Positions 18,057 through 25,259 of a stretch of DNA of 25,259 nucleotides are shown piece after piece. Each line of letters begins with the position of its first letter. The first letter of the stretch is position 1. Both the position numbers and the translations under genes were made by a program. A model generated the notes under the pieces. It saw nothing but the letters and a program-made list of their open reading frames with translations. It was not told where the DNA came from and did no database searches. The stretch is taken from the NCBI GenBank assembly GCA_031835245.1, contig JAVKOQ010000591.1, forward strand, positions 1 through 25,259. The letters are read 5' to 3'. The DNA is from Balamuthia mandrillaris. Taxonomy: Eukaryota > Discosea > Longamoebia > Balamuthiidae.

Positions 18057-19650
18057 TCAGTTACTTTCTGTTTGGCCATTTTCTGTTGTTTGCTGTTGTT
18101 GTTTCCTTCTTCTGGTGGATGGCGTGTACCGGGTAAGTGTCTTTGGCTTTTGTTCCTTGCCTTGTGTAACCCCTGCCGCTATTCTTTGTAATATTTTAGC
18201 TCTGGAAGCGAATCCTTTTGGCCCTTTATCTTCAACCAGAAAAGAAGCTGCACAAGATCCTACTTTTACCGCCTTTTTTTTTGGGGTAAATGGAACACGT
18301 CAATCAGCGTCGAATATAAACGAAAAGAAAGCAAGAAGAATAGACTCAAGCGCATACCTCTAACACTTCTTGGCCAAAAGGTTCATTGTGACGCTTCCCT
18401 TCTCTCAGGTGCAGCAGCTCACAAATGGTACATGCCAGGAATGTATCACCACATCCGGTTTCATCCACGACAACATCTTTGTTTATTAACGATAAAAACA
18501 AGCATCAGTAACCCGAAAGAATCAACAACAAAGAAGGATACAAACATTAACCACATACGAAACAAGCAAGAAAAAGGAAGAAAGAAGAAAGAAGAAAGAG
18601 CTTTACCCGGCTTATAGGTTGGAACAAAGACTGTGCCAAGGGCTTCCGTGCATAGCCACGAGCCATTAGGACCCATCGTCACTGACACAATCGGAAAACC
18701 AAATCTCCGCTGTAGCTCCTCCGCACACCCTGCCGGACTCCAACTCTCTTCTTCTTCTCCTGTTCCTTCTCCTGCCTTTCCAGCAGCCTTCAAAATAGAG
18801 AGGGCCTCCCCATACTCAGCCTTCAGAAACGTCACCGCAGCGGCATCGCTCAGCTTCTGCAACTTCTGTTGCATCTTATGAGCGGGTCGCGTGGTCACCA
18901 CTTCTCCCTCAAAGTCTCGAAGGTACCCTTGGATGTCTATTCCCACCACAAAATGCTGCTGCTCTTGCTGTTGTCGGAGGTGTTGCACCACTCCGATGAT
19001 CATGCCCTCATCCAGCTCTGCAGCAATTGGCACAAACAACAACGCAAAAGGAGAAGAGTTCTTCTGTTCTGCTTCGTTGTTGTTTGTGTTGCTGTGGGGG
19101 ATTTGATCAAGTTGGCGAAGGACATGGTTGAAGGAGACAGGGAAGCCCTTCTCCTTGAGCGTCAAGGTCCGCACACGGCTCTTGTCGTAGCGGAGCTGAT
19201 AGGAGGTGTTCTTGCCTTGATCCTTGCGTTGGACGCCCTCCAGGTTGACCCCTTTCTCCTGAAGGCACTGCAGGAAGGACTCTATCTCCGGGTCCGGGCC
19301 GATGGAGGAGATGACGCGCGCTTTGCCTCCGTACTCTGCTACGGCCAGAGGACCGTAGGTGACGGAACCTCCCATCGCTGTGCGTGCTGCAACATGGAAA
19401 CCGGACCAAAAAAAAAAAAAAAAACGAGAATTGACAGTGAACCAGAAAGCAGTAAGCACCAAGATGATGAGCTCCAAAAAATAGAAAAAAGATACCAACT
19501 CTCAACAGTGTCGTCGCTGTTTTCCCAGATGATGATGTCTTTGACAAAGTTTCCAATGAACACCATGTCGTGGGCATTAAAGTCAGAACCTGACTTTCCG
19601 CTCCCTCCCGCCGCAGCCGCTGCTTTGGTGCCTCCGTTTGTGCTCTCCAT
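18057..19650 (-). CDS. PfkB/ribokinase-family carbohydrate or nucleoside kinase
   Basis: This ATP-dependent kinase belongs to the ribokinase fold. Exons in coding order are 19650-19500, 19386-18607, 18476-18358 and 18272-18057, giving 421 residues with frame kept. The N-terminal strand MVFIGNFVKDIII and the GG motif region AMGGSVTYGPLAVAEYGG form PfkB signature 1. VVDETGCGDTFLA (about 314-326) is signature 2; D321 would be the catalytic base, and the usual GAGD appears as GCGD. AVKVGSCAASFLVE follows, matching the family's C-terminal helix. A polar tail of about 50 residues, rich in Gln/Arg/Lys, extends past the fold. The sugar cannot be assigned; an inositol 3-kinase-like or MAK32-like branch is possible. 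The stop codon lies 42 bases from that of the convergent CENP-T gene, so the transcripts must overlap. Confidence 0.85.
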
Positions 19651-19788
19651 CGGCCTTCCTATTTTTTTTTTTTTTGTTTTTGGTTTATTTTTTTTCTTTT
19701 TTCGAATACCGCGTCGTCCCGGAGTGCACCATCGTCTCGATTAAGTTTTTGTCGACACTGCAGAGAAAAGGGTAGCGAAGAGAGCGAG
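19651..19788. promoter_or_regulatory. Short divergent promoter between PfkB kinase and COQ3-like gene
   Basis: Only 138 bases separate the two start codons. The spacer holds a long A/T tract on the kinase side and TGTCGACA at 19750-19757, 32 bases before the COQ3-like start. Both genes must be driven from here unless promoters lie within the genes. Confidence 0.55.
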
Positions 19789-21144
19789 ATGGGCAATGCT
19801 GAGCTACTCGGCAGAAGAAGAGGTAAGTAGTTCGGCTCCGGAGGGTTGCCCTCAGGTTCTGGAGGTGGGGTTGGCCTTGGGGTTAGGACTGGTTCTTGTT
19901 GCAGGCACAACCGCGGCGGCTATGCTCCGGCTACGACCACCCGCTCCCTTTCCGGATCGTCTGGCGACCATCCCCCCTGACCAAACCCTTGTGGACAACG
20001 CTTTCTATGACAGCCAAGAGTTCTCGGCCAGCTGGTGGGATGCCACCTCCAAAGGTTGGGCCGCTGGGCTGCATGCTCTCAACGGAGTGCGCACAGCTTA
20101 CTTTCATCGCGTGTTCAGCGCACATCTTGGCGACGAACAAGAAGGTTATTGTTGTTTTTTGTTTTCTTCTTCTTCTTGTTCGCGGTAGTGTTTGATGAGT
20201 AGTCTCTGACCTCAAACGTTTGTTTTGTTTTTTTTTAAGACAAGAAGATAGCAGACATAGGTTGTGGTGGAGGCATAGCGACGGAGCAGATGGCCAAGTT
20301 GGGATGGAACGTGACCGGGGTGGACCTTTCTCACAACTCGATAGCCACGGCCTCGGCCCATGCCAAGGAGAATGGGGTTGCTAACGTGTGTTATGTCGTC
20401 GGTGATGCTTATAACGTTCCTCTTGAGGTTGGTTTATGTTCACCCCACAAACAAGGCACAGAGATAAACGAGAAGAGAAGAGCAGAGAAGAGATTGTTTA
20501 AATAACTCGCTTGATAAAAGGATGAATCTGTGGATGGGGTGATCATGTCGGATGTGCTGGAGCACTTGCACGACTTGGACAAAGCCATGGAGGAAGTTGC
20601 ACGTATCCTAAAACCAGGTAATGAGAGATAGAACTAGAGAAGCAGTAACGCAGAGGCTCAGAGATAGAAGGGAGAAGAGAGAAGCTCACCCAATTGTTTT
20701 TGGCTTTTGTTTTTAAGGGGGAGTGCTTGTCTTTGACACAATCAACCGTACTTGGAAGAGCTATGTGCTGGCGATTCTCTTGGCGCAATCTAAATGGCTT
20801 GGTATGGTACCTCCTCATACCCACGACCATCGCATGTTTGTGACTCCACAGGTACTTTTTGCTTGCTATCTTTTCATTTTTTTCTTCTCTTGCCAACTCT
20901 TTCTGCTTCTGCTTCTGCTTCTGCTTCTGCTTCTTTTCTAATGTTAAAGGAACTAGATAAAGTCATGACAAAGTACGGGCTCGTATCATCGTTAGATACA
21001 TTTAGAGGGATGAAGCCAGAGCTGAGACCGTTGCAACTGCTGATGGGCAGGGGCCTATGGAATGGTGCCATGAAGACTTGGAAAGAAAGCAACGACCTCA
21101 GTGGATCCTATCTCGGTTATGCTCTCAAGAAGCGATCCGATTAA
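19789..21144 (+). CDS. COQ3: Ubiquinone biosynthesis O-methyltransferase, COQ3/UbiG-like
   Basis: This SAM-dependent enzyme is expected to carry out the O-methylation steps of ubiquinone synthesis on the matrix side of the mitochondrial inner membrane. Exons are 19789-19822, 19905-20144, 20240-20427, 20521-20617, 20718-20851 and 20950-21144, giving 295 residues. Family features are SASWWDATSKGWAAGLHALN (UbiG-type WW and L..LN..R), SAM motif I ADIGCGGG at 96-103, GVDLS, VIMSDVLEHLHDLDKAMEEV, KPGGVLVFDTINRT and HDHRMFVTPQEL. The first exon ends in a strong GTAAGT donor and gives an Arg-rich start, MGNAELLGRRRG, suited to mitochondrial import. If intron 1 is kept, a second ATG at 19796 opens an in-frame N terminus with a hydrophobic segment instead. 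COQ3 is preferred over other UbiG-like methyltransferases because of the WW and HD motifs, but orthology is not proven. Confidence 0.85.
20899..20934 (+). repeat. CTGCTT hexanucleotide repeat in COQ3-like intron 5
   Basis: About five CTGCTT units lie just before the acceptor of the last intron, on the coding strand, forming its pyrimidine-rich tract. Confidence 0.85.
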
Positions 21145-21236
21145 CTTGTTACCACCAAAAACAAACAAAGAACAAAGGTAAATACATTTCTTTCTCGATT
21201 AGATTAGAGTGATAATTGACAGACTAAAGTCCAATT

Positions 21237-22331
21237 TTACATATAAACAGAGTTAGGAAGAGCGTTGCTTATCATCTGTCTTTGCTGCGGGGTGAGTTTC
21301 TTCCTAGGCCAAGCGGTTTGAAAGCGAATGTACAGATCGCCCTTTTGCTGGTTCCTATGATGAGGCATGCCTTCTCCCTTGACCACCTTTCGGTAGTCTG
21401 GCGTGAGTACGGTACCATCCTCTCCAAAGGGTATCCGGAGGCGTCTTCCATCCAACGTCAAGAGGCTGAGCTCGCCGCCGGTAAGGGCCTGTGTCAAGGT
21501 AATGTGGGCGGTATATATCAAGTTGCTGCCTTCGCGCTTGAACAAGGGATGTTCCTTCTCCTCCAGAACGAAGACAATGTCGGCCGGCTCAGAGCCATCC
21601 CTCTGCTCGTCTCCTTCCTTCTCGAAGGTGATTTTTGTGCCGGCCTTCCATCCTGGCTTGACGTCTATCGTCAACACTTTTTCCACCGGATAGAAGTTAC
21701 CCGTCGAGCCATCGATCAATCGCTTCGTGACCTTCATCTTCTTCTGACAACCGGTGTAGAGCTCTTCCAGGCTGCAACTGAACTTGTGAATTATGGGTTC
21801 TGTCTTTCTTCTTCCTCTGGCACCCATTCCTCCCATTCCCCCTCGTCCTCTACTTCCCATTCCACTCATTCCGGGCATTCCTCCCATCCCACTCATTCCG
21901 GGCATACCTCCAAAGCTAGAGAAGCGGAAAGTGGAGCCGAGGCCATCGTCCTCTTCCATGCCCATTCCCCCCATTCCCCCCATGCCACCGAAGAACTGTT
22001 TGAAGATCTCATCGGCATCTTCTCTGGAGAAGTGGAACGTGGTGCCGCCGCCTCCAAAGCCAGCTCCGCCAAAGCCTTGAGCTCCTGGAACTTCTCCTCT
22101 CAAGCCAGCTTCGCCGAAGCGGTCGTACACTTCTTTCTTCTTCGGATCTCGCAGCACTTCATAGGCCTCCGAGACGAGCTTGAACTGCTCTTCCGCGTGC
22201 TTGTTGTTTGGGTTCCTGTCAGGATGCCACTTGAGGGCCATCTTGCGGTAGGCCTTCTTCACATCCTCGTCGCTGGCGTTCTTGTCAACGCCCAATATTT
22301 TGTAATAGTCCTTTCCTCCTGTACTGGCCAT
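21237..22331 (-). CDS. Type II J-domain co-chaperone (DNAJB1/Sis1-like HSP40)
   Basis: This cytosolic or nuclear co-chaperone delivers clients to HSP70 and stimulates its ATPase. The single-exon ORF encodes 364 residues. The J domain is at the N terminus ([20 protein letters not shown], with HPD in [10 protein letters not shown], then [11 protein letters not shown]). A Gly/Phe region follows, then a Gly/Met-rich region with repeated GGMPGMSGM units encoded by two 27-base direct repeats at 21856-21909. The C-terminal client-binding domains start at [20 protein letters not shown] and include [18 protein letters not shown] and a second domain from [17 protein letters not shown]. There is no zinc-finger (CXXCXGXG) domain, which makes it type II. 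No signal peptide or CaaX motif is present. Upstream lies a tandem heat-shock-like element at 22524-22547. Confidence 0.96.
   Translation of the reverse strand: MASTGGKDYYKILGVDKNASDEDVKKAYRKMALKWHPDRNPNNKHAEEQFKLVSEAYEVLRDPKKKEVYDRFGEAGLRGEVPGAQGFGGAGFGGGGTTFHFSREDADEIFKQFFGGMGGMGGMGMEEDDGLGSTFRFSSFGGMPGMSGMGGMPGMSGMGSRGRGGMGGMGARGRRKTEPIIHKFSCSLEELYTGCQKKMKVTKRLIDGSTGNFYPVEKVLTIDVKPGWKAGTKITFEKEGDEQRDGSEPADIVFVLEEKEHPLFKREGSNLIYTAHITLTQALTGGELSLLTLDGRRLRIPFGEDGTVLTPDYRKVVKGEGMPHHRNQQKGDLYIRFQTAWPRKKLTPQQRQMISNALPNSVYM
21856..21909 (-). repeat. Two 27-base tandem repeats in the HSP40 Gly/Met region
   Basis: The unit beginning CCCATTCCACTCATTCC (plus strand) is repeated twice with two or three differences, encoding GMPGMSGMG units. 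This is a length-variable candidate within the flexible linker. Confidence 0.85.
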
Positions 22332-22716
22332 GCTTGCTTCGGTATCACGGCTTTGTTTGCTTAGTAGTCGTCCTCTGTGTTCTTATTTGACGTGTTCAAA
22401 AGTTTGAAATGAAAATGAGCAGGTGGACCGACACGCCAAGACATTAAAATGGAGCACCGATAGCGAAGGTGGTTGCCTTTGATTTTCTGCAAGTTTCCCC
22501 ATTTCTCTTTTCCTGTTTTCTGCTTTCTCCTGAAATTTCCCCTGAAACAAGTGGAAATATGTGTTTTTCGTCGACATTTCACTGAAAAAACCGAATTTTG
22601 TGAAGCCACACGGAAAAAAAAAGTTTGGCAAACCTTTGGCAGAAAAAAAGCCAAAGAAGAAGATCGAATCAACGCCAACCTACCTCCTTACTTTCAATAA
22701 CAGAACAAACCAGTCT
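22332..22716. promoter_or_regulatory. Divergent upstream region of HSP40 and Tyr-rich gene, with heat-shock-like elements
   Basis: TTTCTCCTGAAA (22524-22535) and TTTCCCCTGAAA (22536-22547) form a tandem repeat in which the inner halves make GAAATTTC, a perfect inverted GAA/TTC pair as in heat-shock elements. A third relative, TTTCACTGAAAA, lies at 22577-22588. CGTCGACA at 22569-22576 is a one-base variant of the recurrent palindrome. HSF binding is inferred from motif and from the chaperone neighbour. Confidence 0.55.
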
Positions 22717-23130
22717 ATGTCGCGTCCCTATGCAGAGGGTATCTCCGCCGATGGTGACTATTGCAAGGCGGATTCTGGGCAAGACTACGCGGCAGCGAAA
22801 TCCTCACCACGACCGCTGGACAAATACGCGGTAGCAGAGAACAAAGAGAAACCCTACGCCATTGGGGAGCACAACGGCCCCTACGTGGTGAGTGGCGAAC
22901 CAGAGCCTGCCAAAGTCTATGCACGAGGAGAGCGTAAGGAGGACGAGGTGTACGTGATGGGTGGAAGTAATGGAGACTATTGTACAGGCCAAGCAGGCAG
23001 CAGCAAGGTAGCGTACGCAGGAGGGGACAAGAAGAGAAAAAGAGAGCTGCCTTATGTCATGCAAACGGCAGGAAGCAAAGAATACTGTAGCGGACAAGTA
23101 GGAAAACAACCTTATTTTGTTGCTTATTGA
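22717..23130 (+). CDS. Unrecognised small Tyr-rich repeat protein
   Basis: The ORF encodes 137 residues from MSRPYAEG; the frame is open further upstream, but that part is Lys-rich and reads as leader. I recognise no family. The protein has about 17 Tyr residues spaced roughly every 7-10 positions, in contexts such as KYAV, PYAI, PYVV, VYAR, VYVM, AYAG, PYVM and PYFV. Two longer units can be aligned near the C terminus: YVMGGSNGDYCTGQAG and YVMQTAGSKEYCSGQVG, with an earlier variant DGDYCKADSGQ. Three Cys sit in the shared DYC/EYC positions. There are no membrane segment and no signal peptide. A structural, cross-linked or condensate-forming role could be imagined, but nothing in the sequence proves it. 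It shares its upstream region with HSP40, so stress co-regulation is possible. Confidence 0.7.
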   Translation: MSRPYAEGISADGDYCKADSGQDYAAAKSSPRPLDKYAVAENKEKPYAIGEHNGPYVVSGEPEPAKVYARGERKEDEVYVMGGSNGDYCTGQAGSSKVAYAGGDKKRKRELPYVMQTAGSKEYCSGQVGKQPYFVAY

Positions 23131-23507
23131 AACAAAAGAAGGAAGAGAGTTCTTGTTTTTTGTGCTCTTTAGGTTTTTGTTTTTGGCTGACGATCTTCTT
23201 CCTCTCCACAAAGCAACAGTCGCTACTCGCAAAAGAGTAAGTAAAAACGGCTTCTGTAGTTGGGCGGAAGAAGAACCAGCCGTTCCTTTTGTTTGTAATT
23301 TTATTGAATATATCTCTATTTTTTTTTGTATTATTTTGTTGTCGATAAATGTGGAGAGCTGAGTTGGTTGGAACTCATGCGTTATATTTGGGGGAGAAGC
23401 AGGACCTTTCCTGGCCGTCTTCGCGGAGCAACATGTTTTTGCGGACAAAAGCATGTCTATAATTATCGATAACAACACAATTTAGCAGAAGAGCAAAGCA
23501 AACAGGA
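23131..23507. promoter_or_regulatory. Spacer upstream of EF-hand gene with hairpin and palindrome
   Basis: It contains an inverted repeat with a 10-base stem (one G-T wobble) at 23432-23441 and 23446-23455 around a four-base loop, then the perfect 10-base palindrome TTATCGATAA at 23463-23472, about 36 bases before the start codon. A related GTCGATAA lies at 23341-23348. No gene was recognised in it. Regulatory role is inferred. Confidence 0.45.
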
Positions 23508-24233
23508 ATGGAACCGGCAACGAGTAGCGAAGAGGAGCAGGTAGAGTAGTCTATTTTGCGTTCCCTCTTGTCCGTTGTTTTGCTATCTGAAGTGGTAGAT
23601 GCTTCTTCTCATCGTTTGAGTTTGCACTTGTCATCAGCTAAGGGCAGAAAACCAGCGCCTGCGAAAAGAGATCAACCTCATGCGAGCGAAACTTGCTGCC
23701 TTTGAGCACGATGAGAATCAGGTGCCGCCTACTTCCGACAAACGTATACCTTCATTCTTTCTTCTTTTCTCTTTTGTTTCTTCCTTCCTTCAGGAGGATG
23801 CTTGTAGTTGATCTCATCTTTTGTGCATAACAGAACATGTAGCCAGAATTTTTTCGGCGTTTGACACCGACAAAGACGGCTTCATTGATCAGAAAGAGCT
23901 GAGAGAGTTGGCCCTTCAGTTGGGAGAAAGTGCCACAGAGGGAGAAATAAATCATGCCATGGCCCAGATCGACCTGAACAAGGACGGCGTCATCAGTTTT
24001 GAAGAGTTTTATACATGGTGGAGCGCCGAAGAAGAGGCCGAAGAAGGCAAGGCTCACCAAAAAGAGAAGGAGGAAGATGAGGATGAACATGGCAAGCGGC
24101 TAAGAGCGTTGCGGCTCAAGCTGCGGTCACAACCTTACATGCGCACGGTGCTTCGACTCATGGACAAAGTGAACCATAAAGTCGCCCTTTCTTTGGCCAC
24201 CAACCAGCTGCATTCATTAAAACGTATAACACG

Positions 24234-24271
<38 letters not shown>

Positions 24272-25035
24272 TCTTGATCTAATGTTTTTCTTTTATCTTG
24301 TTATTTCTTTCTCAAATAGAAACGGAAGTGACAGCAACAGAAAACAAGAAAGGCAAAGATAAAAGAAAGTTAGCTGAGGAGGAAACCAAACACCCTTCTA
24401 CATTCTCTGCAAATGTAAACGTAACAGTTGGAACTTTTGGAAGCGCCCCAACGACCGCTTCTCTACACTTTGAATGCTCAGAGGAAAAGGCCGAAGCTGC
24501 ACGCAAGGAGTTTGTTGCTCCTGAAGATTCTGCCATCATATCTCTTGGTCTTACCATTAACGATAATGTAGACGGTATCTACTCTCTTGTTTTATCCATT
24601 TTCTTCATTGCCGAGTAGCTCATCAACATTTTATTTCCTAAAGACTTTGAATTGGGAGAATTATCAGGAAGTTTGAAAGACATTCTGTCAGTGTTAACGG
24701 AAACCTTTCATTATCGTGGCCACAAAGTGCAGCTGGTTCAGACAACCAATGACAAAGGAGAAAAGCAAAGAGAGTTTCGAGTATCTCTTATTTTCTTCGA
24801 GAATGAGGGGGCAGAGCTGTTGACCGGTTTTTTAACCGCAGCGCAACTAAAAGAGATGGATATATCTTTGGAGCTATCACAGTCTCCCACAACCGACACA
24901 GAAGAGTTTTTGAGTTTACGGGCTTCGCTTAACGCCGTTGTTGGGATCACTGCTATCGATTTCTTCCACTCCCTTCTTAGTCACAGCGATAACGGCCAAG
25001 AAAGGGCAGACATCACTGATGTGATAGCTCTCTTC

Positions 25036-25080
<45 letters not shown>

Positions 25081-25259
25081 CCTTTCCTTTTCTACTCACA
25101 TTATGGCTTTTTAAAAATAGACTGCATTAAGAAACGTGGGGCTCAACTTTAAGTTCGATAATGTGGAAGACATGTACAGGCAAGCATTCCAAGATACTGA
25201 CTTTGCAGAAGTGACAGGTTGGCAGTCTGGCAAAAGGTTGCTAATACCGTGGCTTAAAA
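23508..25259 (+). CDS. Coiled-coil EF-hand calcium-binding protein, 3' end cut by window
   Basis: Proposed exons are 23508-23540, 23638-23743, 23834-24223, 24320-24574, 24644-25035 and 25121->25259, all in frame. After a short acidic start comes a leucine-zipper-like helix (LRAENQRLRKEINLMRAKL). Two canonical EF-hand loops follow: DTDKDGFIDQKE and DLNKDGVISFEE, both with acidic ligands at positions 1, 3, 5 and 12, so Ca2+ binding is expected. Then come a charged Glu/Lys helix, a linker, and an unfamiliar part from about NVNVTVGTFGSAPTTASLHF through SLKDILSVLTETFHYRGHKV, FRVSLIFFENEGAELLTGFL and beyond. I recognise no domain in this last 250-residue segment, although its alternating strands and helices look folded. 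No membrane segment is seen. A stop codon is not reached before the window ends. Confidence 0.8.
24241..24268 (+). repeat. CT microsatellite in EF-hand gene intron 3
   Basis: A perfect CT run lies shortly after the donor at 24224, on the coding strand of the host gene. Confidence 0.9.
25041..25078 (+). repeat. CT microsatellite in EF-hand gene intron 5
   Basis: The CT run begins immediately after the GTAAG donor at 25036-25040, on the coding strand, and fills much of the intron. Confidence 0.9.

Noticed and set aside
18869-19744. A 291-codon plus-strand open frame
   Set aside because: It is antisense to the PfkB kinase exons, which carry clear family motifs; the plus reading has none.
21282-22364. 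A 360-codon plus-strand open frame
   Set aside because: It is the antisense shadow of the HSP40 gene, whose translation matches a known family along its full length. The plus-strand reading is Ser/His repeats from the Gly/Met region.
22561-22716. Longer N terminus for the Tyr-rich protein
   Set aside because: The frame is open but Lys-rich and overlaps the motif-rich promoter; MSRPYAEG starts the repeat pattern.
1-25259. Mobile elements, viral relics or CRISPR arrays
   Set aside because: No reverse transcriptase, transposase, integrase, terminal repeats or spaced repeats were seen. All repeats are short simple-sequence tracts or small local duplications.

Overview
The window is nuclear DNA of a gene-dense, intron-rich eukaryotic microbe. 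It holds 14 complete or nearly complete protein genes and two cut by the window edges (one at each end). Spliced genes are interrupted by short GT-AG introns, mostly 58-120 bases. The gene set (UFM1, a centromere CENP-T homologue, mitochondrial SDHD and COQ3, several Rho-GAP architectures, EF-hand and BAR proteins) fits a free-living protist, most likely an amoebozoan-type amoeba. That placement is inference from domain content and compactness, not from a marker gene. No rRNA, tRNA, transposon, viral relic or CRISPR array was recognised.

Layout. 1-1788 (+): 3' part of a C2-RhoGAP-SAM protein. 1928-6219 (-): NADH-cytochrome b5 reductase, UFM1, a hotdog thioesterase and SDHD, with an orphan papain-family 3' fragment on the other strand at 3421-3589. 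6524-8738 (+): an mRNA cap 2'-O-methyltransferase with an RS domain. 8896-9672 (-): an unrecognised Ser-rich protein. 10149-12325 (+): an MFS transporter. 12669-15739 (+): a BAR-RhoGAP. 15939-18014 (+): CENP-T. 18057-19650 (-): a PfkB sugar kinase. 19789-21144 (+): a COQ3-like methyltransferase. 21237-22331 (-): a DNAJB1-type HSP40. 22717-23130 (+): a Tyr-rich repeat protein of unknown role. 23508-end (+): a coiled-coil, two-EF-hand protein with an unrecognised C-terminal part.

Exon models were built by hand from GT/AG sites. Summed exon lengths keep frame throughout every complete multi-exon gene, which is the main support for them. There is no operon logic. Functional themes are Rho signalling and membrane shape (two RhoGAPs), mitochondrial quinone and electron transport (SDHD, COQ3, possibly the b5 reductase), protein homeostasis (UFM1, HSP40), cap methylation, and kinetochore assembly.

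The most interesting items are: the CENP-T homologue, which keeps both the C-terminal histone fold and an N-terminal motif resembling the vertebrate NDC80-binding segment; a recurring palindrome TGTCGACA in upstream regions; a tandem heat-shock-like element before the HSP40 gene; a COQ3 gene with two overlapping start codons selected by splicing; an RS-domain cap methyltransferase; and the unknown Tyr-repeat and EF-hand proteins.
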